Source: Rhodococcus sp. (in: high G+C Gram-positive bacteria) (GTDB lineage: Bacteria > Actinomycetota > Actinomycetes > Mycobacteriales > Mycobacteriaceae). Taken from it: DNA of 64,000 nt. The stretch covers positions 62,001 to 126,000 of the forward strand of contig NZ_JAHFVG010000005.1 of NCBI RefSeq assembly GCF_023264675.1, given 5' to 3'. The notes under the pieces were generated by a model. It did no database searches. It had not been told where the DNA came from and saw only the letters and a list, made by a program, of their open reading frames with translations. A program made the translations under genes and the position numbers. How positions within the stretch are numbered: position 1 is the first letter of the stretch; every line of letters starts with the position of its first letter. Of this stretch, positions 1 through 7,807 are shown in pieces.

Positions 1-135
1 GGGGACGCTCGCGGGCTTCGCGGTGTCGGCATTCGAATCAGCGCCGGAATCGGGGCCGTTCGGCACCGACGGGTCGGGTACGGCCGAACCAGCTGGTCGA
101 TCCGAACCCACCACGACGCCATCTCCTTGCTTCAT
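1..135 (-). CDS. cdsA: Phosphatidate cytidylyltransferase, N-terminal fragment (probable)
   Basis: Only the first 45 codons are in the window; the gene runs leftward off the edge. The visible part (MKQGDGVVVGSDRPAGS...) is a hydrophilic, Pro/Ser/Asp-rich leader without a recognisable domain. The assignment rests on position: in mycobacteria and relatives the gene right after frr is cdsA, which makes CDP-diacylglycerol from phosphatidate and CTP in the membrane, and these homologues carry a disordered N-terminal extension before the transmembrane part. The ATG lies 30 bases after the frr stop and has GGAGCAAG just upstream. The identity is inferred, since no catalytic region is visible. Confidence 0.55.
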   Translation of the reverse strand, partial: MKQGDGVVVGSDRPAGSAVPDPSVPNGPDSGADSNADTAKPASVP

Positions 136-165
136 TCTTGCTCCCCGGACGCTGTCTGAACGAGG

Positions 166-723
166 TCAGACCTCCATCAACTCGGCTTCTTTGCGCTTGA
201 CGAGTTCATCGATCGACGCGGTGTACTTGGACGTGGTCTTGTCGAGATCGTTCTCGGCGCGGACCACCTCGTCCTCGCCTGCCTCGCCGTCCTTCTGGAT
301 GCGCTTGAGCTCTTCCATGGTCTTACGGCGGACGTTGCGGATCGAGACCTTGGCGTCCTCGCCTTTGCCCTTGGACTGCTTCACGAATTCGCGACGCCTC
401 TCCTCGGTCAGCTGAGGAACACCGATGCGAATCAAGTTGCCGTCGTTCGTCGGATTGACGCCGAGATCCGAGTTGCGAATCGCGGTCTCGATCGGGCCGA
501 GCTGAGCAGGCTCGTAGGGCTTGATGACGACGAGCCTGGCTTCGGGAACGCTGATGCTGGCCAGCTGGGTGATCGGCGTCGGGGAGCCGTAGTACTCGAT
601 GACGATGCGATTGAACATGCCGGGATTGGCTCGTCCCGTACGAATGGACGACAGGTCGTCACGGGCGACGGAGACCGCCTTCTCCATCTTTTCTTCGGCG
701 TCGAAGAGCGCTTCGTCGATCAC
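166..723 (-). CDS. frr: Ribosome recycling factor
   Basis: A 185-residue protein, the normal RRF length. With EF-G it splits the post-termination ribosome into subunits. The N-terminus ([17 protein letters not shown]), the segment [15 protein letters not shown] and the C-terminal helix ending in [10 protein letters not shown] are typical of the three-helix-bundle plus beta/alpha domain architecture. The gene follows pyrH by 76 bases and precedes the cdsA-like gene by 30, the usual pyrH-frr-cdsA order, so co-transcription is likely. No anomalies seen. Confidence 0.97.
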   Translation of the reverse strand: MIDEALFDAEEKMEKAVSVARDDLSSIRTGRANPGMFNRIVIEYYGSPTPITQLASISVPEARLVVIKPYEPAQLGPIETAIRNSDLGVNPTNDGNLIRIGVPQLTEERRREFVKQSKGKGEDAKVSIRNVRRKTMEELKRIQKDGEAGEDEVVRAENDLDKTTSKYTASIDELVKRKEAELMEV

Positions 724-799
724 GGTCTGTCCTCCATCGTTCTCGCTGGTCTTCCAGCGTCTCCACGGTCGTTCGCTGCTGTTGACGACTCTCGCCCGG

Positions 800-1528
800 T
801 CACGATGTGACCAGGGTTCCGATGCTTTCTCCTGCCACTGCGCGCGCGATATTGCCCTGTGTCAGGAGGTTGAACACCATGATCGGCATCTGGTTGTCCA
901 TACACAGGCTGAACGCGGTGGCGTCGGCGACTTTGAGCCCCTTCTCGATCACCTGACGATGCGTGATGGAGTCGTACATCGTGGCGTCGGGATCTTCGCG
1001 GGGATCGGCCGAATAGACACCGTCGACGGCCTTCGCCATCAGCAGTACCTCGGCTCCGATCTCGAGCGCGCGCTGCGCCGCAGTGGTATCGGTGGAGAAG
1101 TACGGCATACCCATGCCGGCTCCGAAGATCACCACGCGCCCCTTCTCCAGGTGCCTGCGGGCGCGGAGGGGAAGGTACGGCTCGGCGACCTGGCCCATGG
1201 TGATGGCTGTCTGGACGCGGGTCGCGACGCCTTGCTTTTCGAGGAAATCCTGCAAGGCAAGACAGTTCATCACCGTTCCGAGCATGCCCATGTAGTCGGA
1301 CCGAGATCGGTCCATTCCTCGCTGCTGAAGTTCGGCGCCGCGGAAGAAGTTGCCGCCTCCGATGACGACTGCAACCTGAACACCGGTGGACACCACCTCA
1401 GCGATCTGCTCGGCTACGTTGTTGACGACGTCCGGGTCGAGGCCTACCTGGCCTCCGCCGAACATCTCACCACCCAGCTTGAGCATCACACGCTTGAACC
1501 CGGGGCGGTCGGTGGCGGGATCGGTCAT
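800..1528 (-). CDS. pyrH: UMP kinase
   Basis: Converts UMP to UDP with ATP, an early step of pyrimidine nucleotide supply. The reading frame is open further upstream, but the start [20 protein letters not shown] is chosen because GAGGAG lies about 6 bases before this ATG; that gives 242 residues, normal for bacterial hexameric UMP kinases. The phosphate-binding strand KLGGEMFGG (about residues 17-25) and the region [18 protein letters not shown] mark the amino-acid-kinase fold. It heads the pyrH-frr-cdsA group and is separated from tsf by a hairpin, so it probably has its own promoter in the roughly 150 bases upstream. Confidence 0.96.
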   Translation of the reverse strand: MTDPATDRPGFKRVMLKLGGEMFGGGQVGLDPDVVNNVAEQIAEVVSTGVQVAVVIGGGNFFRGAELQQRGMDRSRSDYMGMLGTVMNCLALQDFLEKQGVATRVQTAITMGQVAEPYLPLRARRHLEKGRVVIFGAGMGMPYFSTDTTAAQRALEIGAEVLLMAKAVDGVYSADPREDPDATMYDSITHRQVIEKGLKVADATAFSLCMDNQMPIMVFNLLTQGNIARAVAGESIGTLVTS

Positions 1529-1674
1529 TGCTCTCCTCGGTTCTCGCCTGTCGAATGCGCACGGTGAATCACGGGGCACCATGAAGACACCCTCACCCTT
1601 ATCCTGCCTTATCGCCGACGCGTTGGACGACACTGCCCACGACGCGTCTCAAATCCGACGCCCCCTCGGTTACA

Positions 1675-1716
1675 ACGATGCCGTCCGCACGACCCAGGTC
1701 GCACGGACGGCATCGT
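1675..1716 (-). terminator. Hairpin downstream of tsf
   Basis: A perfect 13-bp inverted repeat (ACGATGCCGTCCG at 1675-1687 with its complement at 1704-1716) and a 16-base loop lies 26 bases past the tsf stop. There is no clear T-run after it on the minus strand, which is common for actinobacterial terminators. It probably ends tsf transcription before the pyrH promoter region. Confidence 0.6.
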
Positions 1717-1742
1717 CACCAGCTGCGTTCAGCCTCGACAAA

Positions 1743-2567
1743 TCAGCTTGCGCCGACCTCGAACCGCGAGAAGCGGGTGATGGTCACGCCTGCATCGTCG
1801 AGGATCGCCTTGACGGTCTTCTTCGAATCCTGCACCGACGACTGCTCGGTGAGCACGACATCCTTGTAGAAGCCGTTGACGCGCCCTTCGATGATCTTCG
1901 GCAGAGCCTGCTCGGGCTTGCCCTCTTCGCGTGCGGTTTCCTCGGCGATGCGGCGCTCGGTGGCGACGATCTCCTCGGGAACCTCGTCGCGGGTGACGTA
2001 CTTCGCCTTGAGCGCAGCGACCTGCATAGCGGCACCGCGAGCGGCTTCGGCAGCTGCCTCGCCCTCACCGGTGTACTCGACGAGTACGCCGACGGCGGGA
2101 GGCAAATCTGCGCTTCGCTTGTGCAGGTAGGTCGCGACGGGTCCGTCGTACGACACGACGCGACGAAGCTCGAGCTTCTCGCCGATCTTGGCCGACAGCT
2201 CGCCGAGTGCGACCTCGACGGTCTTGCCACCGAGATCGAGTGCGTTCAGTGCCGCGACGTCCGCAGGCTTGCCCTCGGCAGCAACAGCAGCAACCGAATC
2301 GGCGAAGCCCTGGAACTCTTCGTTCTTGGCGACGAAGTCGGTCTCGGAGTTGATCTCGAGCAGGACGCCACCCTTGGCGACGACCAGACCCTCGGCGGTC
2401 GAACGCTCGGCGCGCTTGCCGACGTCCTTCGCACCCTTGATGCGGAGCTGTTCGACAGCCTTGTCGAAATCTCCGTCGCTCTCCGCGAGCGCGTTCTTGC
2501 AGTCCATCATTCCGGAGCCGGTGAGCTCACGGAGCCGCTTGACGTCAGCGGCGGTGTAGTTCGCCAT
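1743..2567 (-). CDS. tsf: Translation elongation factor Ts
   Basis: A 274-residue guanine-nucleotide exchange factor for EF-Tu. The N-terminal UBA-like module [20 protein letters not shown] followed by [12 protein letters not shown] is diagnostic, as is the dimerisation region with [18 protein letters not shown] sits about 9 bases before the ATG. It follows rpsB by 108 bases, with a strong hairpin and T-run between them, so tsf may be expressed by partial readthrough from rpsB or from its own promoter. The rpsB-tsf pair is nearly universal in bacteria. Confidence 0.98.
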   Translation of the reverse strand: MANYTAADVKRLRELTGSGMMDCKNALAESDGDFDKAVEQLRIKGAKDVGKRAERSTAEGLVVAKGGVLLEINSETDFVAKNEEFQGFADSVAAVAAEGKPADVAALNALDLGGKTVEVALGELSAKIGEKLELRRVVSYDGPVATYLHKRSADLPPAVGVLVEYTGEGEAAAEAARGAAMQVAALKAKYVTRDEVPEEIVATERRIAEETAREEGKPEQALPKIIEGRVNGFYKDVVLTEQSSVQDSKKTVKAILDDAGVTITRFSRFEVGAS

Positions 2568-2626
2568 GTTGAGCGAGCCTCCTCGAATGCTGTGGGTGGG
2601 CAGAGCTGGAAAGGGTCGATCCGCAG

Positions 2627-2668
2627 AAAAAGGCCCCGACCGGATCGATAACTGTTCCGGTCGGGACC
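2627..2668 (-). terminator. Intrinsic terminator or attenuator between rpsB and tsf
   Basis: On the minus strand the region after rpsB folds as GGTCCCGACCGG, a 13-base loop, then CCGGTCGGGGCC followed directly by TTTTT. The arms pair with one mismatch in 12. This is the most canonical Rho-independent terminator in the window. It lies 8 bases past the rpsB stop and would lower tsf expression relative to rpsB. Confidence 0.85.
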
Positions 2669-2675
2669 CTGTCGA

Positions 2676-3554
2676 TCAAGCCTGTGTTGCTGGTGCTTCC
2701 GCGGCAGGCGCTTCGGCTGCAGCGGCGTCGGCTACGGGAGCCTCGGCTGCGGCTTCCTGAGTGGCCTCGGCTGCGGGCGATGCCTGCGCGAGCTGCTCGA
2801 GCTCCCACTCGGCGAGGGGCTCGCCTGCGCCGACCTCGGGCTTGGCGTCCGAAGCAGTGTTGAGGCCCGCACGTGCCTGAACGCCCTCGGCGACAGCCGA
2901 TGCGACGACCTTGGTCAGCAGTGCTGCGGAACGAATCGCGTCGTCGTTGCCCGGGATCGGGTAGTCGACCAGGTCGGGATCGCAGTTGGTGTCCAGGATC
3001 GCGATGACCGGGATCTTGAGCTTGCGAGCCTCGCCGACGGCGATGTGCTCCTTGTTGGTGTCGACGATCCAGATAGCCGAGGGGACCTTGGCCATGTCAC
3101 GGATACCACCGAGGGTGCGATCCAGCTTGGTCATCTCACGCGTGAGCATGAGGATTTCCTTCTTGGTCCGTCCCTCGAAGCCACCGGTCTGCTCCATTGC
3201 CTCGAGCTCCTTGAGGCGGAGAAGACGCTTGTGGACCGTCTGGAAGTTGGTGAGCATGCCGCCGAGCCAGCGCTGGTTCACGTAGGGCATTCCGACGCGA
3301 GTTGCTTCAGCGGCGATGGACTCCTGCGCCTGCTTCTTGGTTCCGACGAACAGAACCGTGCCACCATGGGCGACGGTCTCCTTGACGAACTCGTAGGCCT
3401 TGTCGATGAAGGTCAGAGTCTGCTGCAAGTCGATGATGTAGATGCCGTTGCGGTCGGTGAAGATGAATCGCTTCATCTTCGGGTTCCAGCGACGGGTCTG
3501 GTGTCCGAAGTGTGTGCCGCTGTCGAGCAGCTGCTTCATGGTTACTACAGCCAT
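2676..3554 (-). CDS. rpsB: 30S ribosomal protein S2
   Basis: S2 joins the small subunit late and helps recruit S1-type proteins. The start [18 protein letters not shown] matches the conserved S2 N-terminus; the frame is open about 44 codons upstream, but those codons do not resemble S2. The core ([42 protein letters not shown]) is complete. At 292 residues it is longer than the usual 230-260 because of a C-terminal tail of about 40 residues rich in Ala, Glu and Pro (from about residue 255), as seen in other actinobacterial S2 proteins. The upstream leader has a small hairpin and a candidate promoter. Confidence 0.98.
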   Translation of the reverse strand: MAVVTMKQLLDSGTHFGHQTRRWNPKMKRFIFTDRNGIYIIDLQQTLTFIDKAYEFVKETVAHGGTVLFVGTKKQAQESIAAEATRVGMPYVNQRWLGGMLTNFQTVHKRLLRLKELEAMEQTGGFEGRTKKEILMLTREMTKLDRTLGGIRDMAKVPSAIWIVDTNKEHIAVGEARKLKIPVIAILDTNCDPDLVDYPIPGNDDAIRSAALLTKVVASAVAEGVQARAGLNTASDAKPEVGAGEPLAEWELEQLAQASPAAEATQEAAAEAPVADAAAAEAPAAEAPATQA

Positions 3555-3680
3555 GGCTGAATAACTCTCTTTCATTGCCGGTTGATGCAGGATGCCGGTG
3601 TGACACCTCTGCCCTGGCGGCCGCTGGCTGCCGGACCCGCTTCGGTGAAACGGGACCGCCGACAACCGGTACGAAGTGAA

Positions 3681-3697
3681 AACCATCCGAGATGGTT
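3681..3697 (-). promoter_or_regulatory. Small hairpin in the rpsB leader
   Basis: On the minus strand AACCATC-TCG-GATGGTT forms a 7-bp stem with a 3-base loop and is followed by TTTTC, about 130 bases before the rpsB ATG. It resembles a weak attenuator or a protein-binding hairpin in a ribosomal-protein leader. This is inferred from structure only. Confidence 0.3.
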
Positions 3698-3751
3698 GCT
3701 TCGTTACGCGGACGCGCGAAGTCGACCCGTGCGGACACAGGTCGCTTGCTC

Positions 3752-3781
3752 AGTGTACGACCTCACACTCCCAGCACCTAA
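3752..3781 (-). promoter_or_regulatory. Candidate rpsB promoter
   Basis: On the minus strand TTAGGT (3776-3781), an 18-base spacer and TACACT (3752-3757) form a plausible -35/-10 pair for the principal sigma factor. Transcription would start near 3745, giving a leader of about 190 bases that contains the hairpin at 3681-3697. Confidence 0.4.
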
Positions 3782-3811
3782 CCAGGCTCTTCGCGTTGCG
3801 ATCGCGCAGCC

Positions 3812-3838
3812 TGTGGATGAACCGCGCCGTTGTCCACA
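3812..3838. promoter_or_regulatory. Pair of DnaA-box-like nonamers
   Basis: TGTGGATGA at 3812-3820 (reverse TCATCCACA) and TTGTCCACA at 3830-3838 both fit the actinobacterial DnaA-box consensus as I recall it (T/C, T/C, G/A, then TCCACA). They face each other 9 bases apart, upstream of the M23-like gene. See findings. Confidence 0.4.
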
Positions 3839-3888
3839 GTTGCCGATTCGTGACCTTGCGCCCGCCTCTTCCCGGGGACACTGCACCT

Positions 3889-4389
3889 ATGAAAAGTCTG
3901 CTGACAGTGCTTGCCGCAGCGGCCATCTCGGTCTGCGCTCCATCGACAGCCCATGCAGCACCGGAGGCGGCCGGGCAGTTCCGGTGGCCACTGGCCCCGC
4001 GGCCGGCGATCGTGAACGCGTTCGATCCGCCGGAACACGACTGGCTTCCCGGCCATCGCGGGGTAGACCTCGCCGGCTTCGACGGCCAGGCCGTGTTCGC
4101 CGTCGCTGACGGCGTCGTCGTGTTCGCCGGGGAGGTGGCGGGAAAACCCGTCGTGTCGGTGGAACATCCCAACGGTCTGCGCTCCACGTACGAGCCGGTG
4201 CGCGCCAGTGTCGCTGCTGGTTATCGCGTCAGAGCCGGGGACATCGTCGGCCTGCTCGAAACAGGCCACCCCGGCTGCGACGAAGCGTGCCTTCACTGGG
4301 GGCTACGGCGCGACCGCGTCTATCTGGACCCCCTGGCGCTGCTCGGGACCACACCCATCCGACTACTGCCGTTGGAGGGAATCCCATGA
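3889..4389 (+). CDS. Secreted M23-family (LytM-like) protein
   Basis: A 166-residue protein with a Sec signal peptide (MKSLLTVLAAAAISVCAPS, probable cleavage after AHA at residue 23) and one compact M23 domain. The family is made of zinc endopeptidases that cut peptidoglycan cross-bridges, or of LytM regulators that lost the metal. The first zinc motif HRGVD (His56, Asp60) is present. The second, normally HxH, reads CLH (Cys134, His136), so the usual catalytic histidine is a cysteine. It may be inactive, act as a regulator, or belong to an atypical subfamily. ATG 3889 is chosen to include the signal peptide. The gene converges on the EspI-like gene. It matches the position of Rv2891 in M. tuberculosis. 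Confidence 0.85.
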   Translation: MKSLLTVLAAAAISVCAPSTAHAAPEAAGQFRWPLAPRPAIVNAFDPPEHDWLPGHRGVDLAGFDGQAVFAVADGVVVFAGEVAGKPVVSVEHPNGLRSTYEPVRASVAAGYRVRAGDIVGLLETGHPGCDEACLHWGLRRDRVYLDPLALLGTTPIRLLPLEGIP

Positions 4390-4391
4390 CG

Positions 4392-4412
4392 GCCGGCTGG
4401 CCGGTCGCCGGC
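4392..4412. terminator. Possible bidirectional hairpin between convergent genes
   Basis: GCCGGC at 4392-4397 and again at 4407-4412 can pair around a 9-base spacer in the 34-base gap between the M23-like gene and the EspI-like gene. The stem is short but entirely G/C. It is plausible as a shared terminator for the convergent pair. Confidence 0.35.
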
Positions 4413-4423
4413 AACCCAATCGA

Positions 4424-5659
4424 CTAGCGCCAATTCTGGCCGGAGTGCCTTCCGGAAGCGGCCGGAAAGTCGTCGGCGACCATGGCAGCCAGCTCGACGA
4501 ACGCCTGCCGCGTCTGCGGACGGAGCAAGTCGAGATCCACGACGGCACCCTCGGCGAGATGCTCGTCGAACGGCACCACCAGAACTGCGCGGCAGCGCTC
4601 GAGAAAGTGCTGAGTCAGCAGGTTCATGTCCACGGCCGACGAGCCGGGACGAACGGAGCTGATCACCACGACGGTGCGCTCTACCAGGTGTCCGTATCCA
4701 TGCAACTGCAGCCAGTCCAGCGTGGCCGCGGCGCTGCGTGCACCGTCCACTGCAGGCGAGGACACCAAAACGAGCGCATTCGCCAGTTGCAGAACCCCGT
4801 TCATCGCGGAGTGCATGATGCCGGTCCCGCAGTCGGTGAGAATGAGGTTGTAGTACACCTGGAGCATCTCGATCACCGATCGGTAATCTTGCTCCCCGAA
4901 CATCTCGGACGCCGCCGGATCTCGTTCGCCCGCAAGCACTTCCAGGCGACTCGGCGCTTGAGAGGTGTGCGCGCGGATGTCGGAATAGCGCCTGATGTTG
5001 TCCGCGTCCGCGAGGAGATCTCGCACGGTCGACGACGTCTGACGGGGAACCCGCTCCCCCAACGTGCCGAAGTCGGGATTCGCGTCGACCGCGATGACAC
5101 AGTCGCCGCGCAACGACGCGAACGTCGATCCGAGGCCGAGTGTGGTTGTGGTCTTGCCGACGCCACCCTTCAGCGACAGGAACGCGATTCGATAGTCACC
5201 GAGAACGGGTTGACGGATCCGATCGACCTGATTTCGAAAGCGCTCCTCGGCCGTCGACTCCCCCGGATTGATGACACCGCCCGTCAGCCGATGAACGCCT
5301 CGACGCCATCCGGAGTTCGACGCCCGCTTGGGACGGCGCAGCAAGCTGTCGGGCGCCAGATCCTGACTGGTGGGCTGATACTGAGATCCGTGTGGTCCTG
5401 GCGCATGCGGCGCCGATTCGTACGGACCGTTGCCGTAGGGACCAGGCCCCTGCGGTCCCGTGTATGCCGAGTCGGCGCCGGAACCACCCGGCGCCGGTGC
5501 CTGCTGCGGCGGTTGCTGCACCGGAGACAAGGCCCACGGCGCCGTCCACTCCTCGCCGGGAGCCGTGGACGGCTCCACTGGCGCGGAGTATCGCGTAGGT
5601 GGTTGTCGGTCGGCCGATCGGGGCGTCTGCCATGGCGGCGACTGACGGTCACCGTTCAT
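4424..5659 (-). CDS. EspI-like MinD/ParA-family ATPase
   Basis: A 411-residue protein with a disordered Pro/Gln/Gly/Tyr-rich N-terminus (about 1-105), a basic linker with GWRRGVHRLTG (about 117-127) and a C-terminal MinD/ParA ATPase. The deviant Walker A is SLKGGVGKTTTT (about 162-173), followed by an AVDANPDFG strand. From memory, the linker, RYSDIRAHTS and the LDWLQLHGYG stretch resemble EspI (Rv3876), the ESX-1 associated ATPase. No esx, ecc or espB-type gene is in the window, so a type VII secretion link is only inferred; a chromosome- or pole-positioning role is possible. The start at 5659 is preferred because AAGGGAG precedes it; the frame is open 46 codons further upstream. Confidence 0.8.
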   Translation of the reverse strand: MNGDRQSPPWQTPRSADRQPPTRYSAPVEPSTAPGEEWTAPWALSPVQQPPQQAPAPGGSGADSAYTGPQGPGPYGNGPYESAPHAPGPHGSQYQPTSQDLAPDSLLRRPKRASNSGWRRGVHRLTGGVINPGESTAEERFRNQVDRIRQPVLGDYRIAFLSLKGGVGKTTTTLGLGSTFASLRGDCVIAVDANPDFGTLGERVPRQTSSTVRDLLADADNIRRYSDIRAHTSQAPSRLEVLAGERDPAASEMFGEQDYRSVIEMLQVYYNLILTDCGTGIMHSAMNGVLQLANALVLVSSPAVDGARSAAATLDWLQLHGYGHLVERTVVVISSVRPGSSAVDMNLLTQHFLERCRAVLVVPFDEHLAEGAVVDLDLLRPQTRQAFVELAAMVADDFPAASGRHSGQNWR

Positions 5660-5926
5660 GGGCGCTCCCTTCGGATCCGAAGAAGTGTTCCGAACGGGGT
5701 CCACGGGTGTGGAACCCTGGCGCACCGGTCGGCTCGAATTCGACGTCGTATGGATCGACCACGCCGCCGACGTGACCTGTGGTTGTTCGCGGTCCACGGT
5801 CCCCCCGTATCCGGATTCTGGCGATGATTTTCCGACTTCGCGTTAGTTCGAGTCGAGAATACTTCGCATGTGGTCTGTTTCCAGCACGACGCTACCAAAC
5901 GCCGCCGTCTCCGGAGGTGGCACAGC

Positions 5927-6853
5927 TCACGCACGCGGATGCGCACGGTCGTGAACTGCTCGAAGGCGATCGACCGAGACATGGGTGTAGATCTGAGTTG
6001 TCGCCAGAGACGAGTGTCCGAGCAATTCCTGGACGATGCGCAGATCCGCACCACCCTCGAGCAGATGGGTCGCCGCGGAGTGGCGTAGGCCGTGCGGGCC
6101 CATGTCGGGAGCTCCCGGTACCGAATCGAGCACCTCGTGCACTGCAGTTCGGGCCTGTCTCGGGTCGAGACGACCGCCGCGACGCCCGAGCAGCAGGGCG
6201 CCGTCCGTTCGCTCCGACACGAGACTGGGACGGCCGTGACCGAGCCACGCAGCCAGCGCGCCTGCCGCCGGACCTCCGTAGGGCGCGCTTCGTTGCTTGT
6301 CCCCTTTGCCGGTAACTCGCACGACGCGGCGATCGGTGTCGACATCGTCGATGTCGAGTCCACACAGTTCGCCGACGCGGATGCCGGTGGCGTACAACAA
6401 CTCCACGATCGTTCGGTCCCGCAACGCCACCGGATCCATCTCTTCGGCACCGACTTCGGCCCACGCCAGCGCTTCGGCTGCTTGACTCTGCTTGAGCACG
6501 GCAGGCAGAGCACGTCGCGCTTTGGGTGAGGCCAACCTCAGCGCTGGATCGCCGCTGATTCTGTTGGTATGAGCGAGCCACGCTGTGAATGTCCGCGCCG
6601 ACGACGTGCGCCGCGCCATCGATGTGCGGGCCGCCCCGGTTCGAGCCTGCTGCGCCAACCACGAACGCAGAACACGAAGGTCGAGACCGTCCAATCCACG
6701 ATTCTCTGCCGTGGCTTCGAGGTGAAGCAGCAGCGATTGCGCGTCCTTGACGTAGGCGCGCACCGTGTTGCCGGACCGCGCACGACCGAGTGTCAGGTGC
6801 TCGGAGTAGTCGTCGAGATGCACCTGAAGACTCGGAGGCAGGGGGTCTTCCAT
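5927..6853 (-). CDS. xerC: Tyrosine recombinase XerC
   Basis: A 308-residue tyrosine recombinase that with XerD resolves chromosome dimers at dif. It has a SAM-like core-binding N-terminus (about 1-110) and a catalytic domain with all expected residues: Arg159 in ATGIRVGEL, Lys183 region (GKGDKQR), His254 and Arg257 in [12 protein letters not shown], His280 in LLGHSS and the nucleophile Tyr289 in TQIYTHVS. Length matches XerC. ATG 6853 is chosen because upstream codons do not fit the family and AAGG lies nearby. It closes the yraN-comM-dprA-viuB-xerC string, as in M. tuberculosis (Rv2894c). No integrase-type neighbours are present, so this is the housekeeping copy. Confidence 0.92.
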   Translation of the reverse strand: MEDPLPPSLQVHLDDYSEHLTLGRARSGNTVRAYVKDAQSLLLHLEATAENRGLDGLDLRVLRSWLAQQARTGAARTSMARRTSSARTFTAWLAHTNRISGDPALRLASPKARRALPAVLKQSQAAEALAWAEVGAEEMDPVALRDRTIVELLYATGIRVGELCGLDIDDVDTDRRVVRVTGKGDKQRSAPYGGPAAGALAAWLGHGRPSLVSERTDGALLLGRRGGRLDPRQARTAVHEVLDSVPGAPDMGPHGLRHSAATHLLEGGADLRIVQELLGHSSLATTQIYTHVSVDRLRAVHDRAHPRA

Positions 6854-6920
6854 GTCGTCAGCCTTACCCGTGTGGGCGCGCCGGGCAACACGGCGCGCCG
6901 CCGACACGGTGAGGTGCTCC

Positions 6921-7697
6921 TCAGGACCCTGATTCTGCCTCGGCCAGTTCGCGCTTCCAGACCCGGAAGTTCTCCTCCGTGCGACCACGACGCCAGTAAC
7001 CCGAGATCGACGCCCACTCGGCGGAGACTCCGCGTTCCTTGCGCACGTAGCCGCGCAGGTTGTGCATCACGGCCTGTGCCTCGCCATGGATGAACACCTG
7101 AGCCTGCCCCGGTAGCCACTCGGTGTTGCGGACCGCATCGATCAGCGGGGCGTGATCGCCCGCTTTGTCATCGTCGATCTCGTTGGAACCGGCGCCGCGA
7201 TGAATCCACGTCACGTCGACCACTGCGAGAGTCTCCATGTAGATCTCGTCCTTGCGGTCGGCGACCTCGACGAAGACCTTCGCGATGGCGTCCTCGGGCA
7301 GGGCTTCGACCGCTGCGGATATCGCCGGTATCGCGGACTCGTCGCCGGCGAAGAGATGCCAGTCTGCGTCCGGTCGCGGCGAGTAGGCGCCGCTGGGCCC
7401 GTTGAACGAAATCGGTGTGCCCGGCTGCACCGACGCGGCCCAGGGACCTGCGACACCCTCGTCGCCGTGGACGACGAAGTCGATCGCGATCTCACGAGCA
7501 TCGGTATCGACCGACCGCACGGTGTACGTGCGCCTCACCTCGTTGTCCTCCGGGCCGAAGATCAATTTCACGTAAGAATCGGTGAATTCCGCGGGATTGA
7601 ACGCCTCGAACCCGGGATCACCCAAATAGACGCGCTGCATGTGCGGGGTCAGCGCCTCTGTGCGGAGAACTGTCAATGTCGTCTTGCTACGTGCCAC
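6921..7697 (-). CDS. viuB: Siderophore-interacting protein (ViuB-type ferric reductase)
   Basis: A 258-residue cytoplasmic flavoprotein of the siderophore-interacting (SIP) family, which releases iron from ferric siderophores by NAD(P)H-dependent reduction. The N-terminal FAD-binding barrel contains [10 protein letters not shown] (the RxYT flavin motif) and the C-terminal half has the SIP fold, ending in [19 protein letters not shown], which is diagnostic. The start is GTG with AAAGG 10 bases upstream. It lies 110 bases after dprA, so it may have its own promoter; an iron-box-like sequence sits at 7747-7765. It corresponds to Rv2895c of M. tuberculosis. Confidence 0.92.
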   Translation of the reverse strand: MARSKTTLTVLRTEALTPHMQRVYLGDPGFEAFNPAEFTDSYVKLIFGPEDNEVRRTYTVRSVDTDAREIAIDFVVHGDEGVAGPWAASVQPGTPISFNGPSGAYSPRPDADWHLFAGDESAIPAISAAVEALPEDAIAKVFVEVADRKDEIYMETLAVVDVTWIHRGAGSNEIDDDKAGDHAPLIDAVRNTEWLPGQAQVFIHGEAQAVMHNLRGYVRKERGVSAEWASISGYWRRGRTEENFRVWKRELAEAESGS

Positions 7698-7746
7698 CTG
7701 ATGTCAGCCTTTCCGAAATGTCCGAGAATATTCTTCGAGAGTAGAG

Positions 7747-7765
7747 CGGAGTAAGCGTTACCTAA
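7747..7765 (-). promoter_or_regulatory. Candidate IdeR/DtxR iron box upstream of viuB
   Basis: The minus strand reads TTAGGTAACGCTTACTCCG, about 50 bases before the viuB GTG. Against the remembered 19-base iron-box consensus TTAGGTTAGGCTAACCTAA it matches 12 of 19, with the left half TTAGGT perfect and the right half degenerate. The neighbouring gene handles ferric siderophores, which supports the call; binding is unproven. Confidence 0.45.
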
Positions 7766-7807
7766 ATAGCGTACCGGCAACGCGAACGAAAAAGTCGCGA
7801 GAGCGTC

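Larger units (their letters stand above)
3555..3888. other. Intergenic region between rpsB and the M23-like gene
   Basis: This 334-base stretch separates divergent genes. Leftward it holds the rpsB leader and a candidate promoter; rightward, two DnaA-box-like nonamers 51-77 bases before the M23-like start. No reading frame in it looks coding. Its parts are listed separately. Confidence 0.6.

Noticed and set aside
4208-5827. Plus-strand open frame of 539 codons opposite the EspI-like gene
   Set aside because: Antisense shadow with Arg-rich low-complexity translation and no ribosome site; the opposite strand has a clear ATPase.
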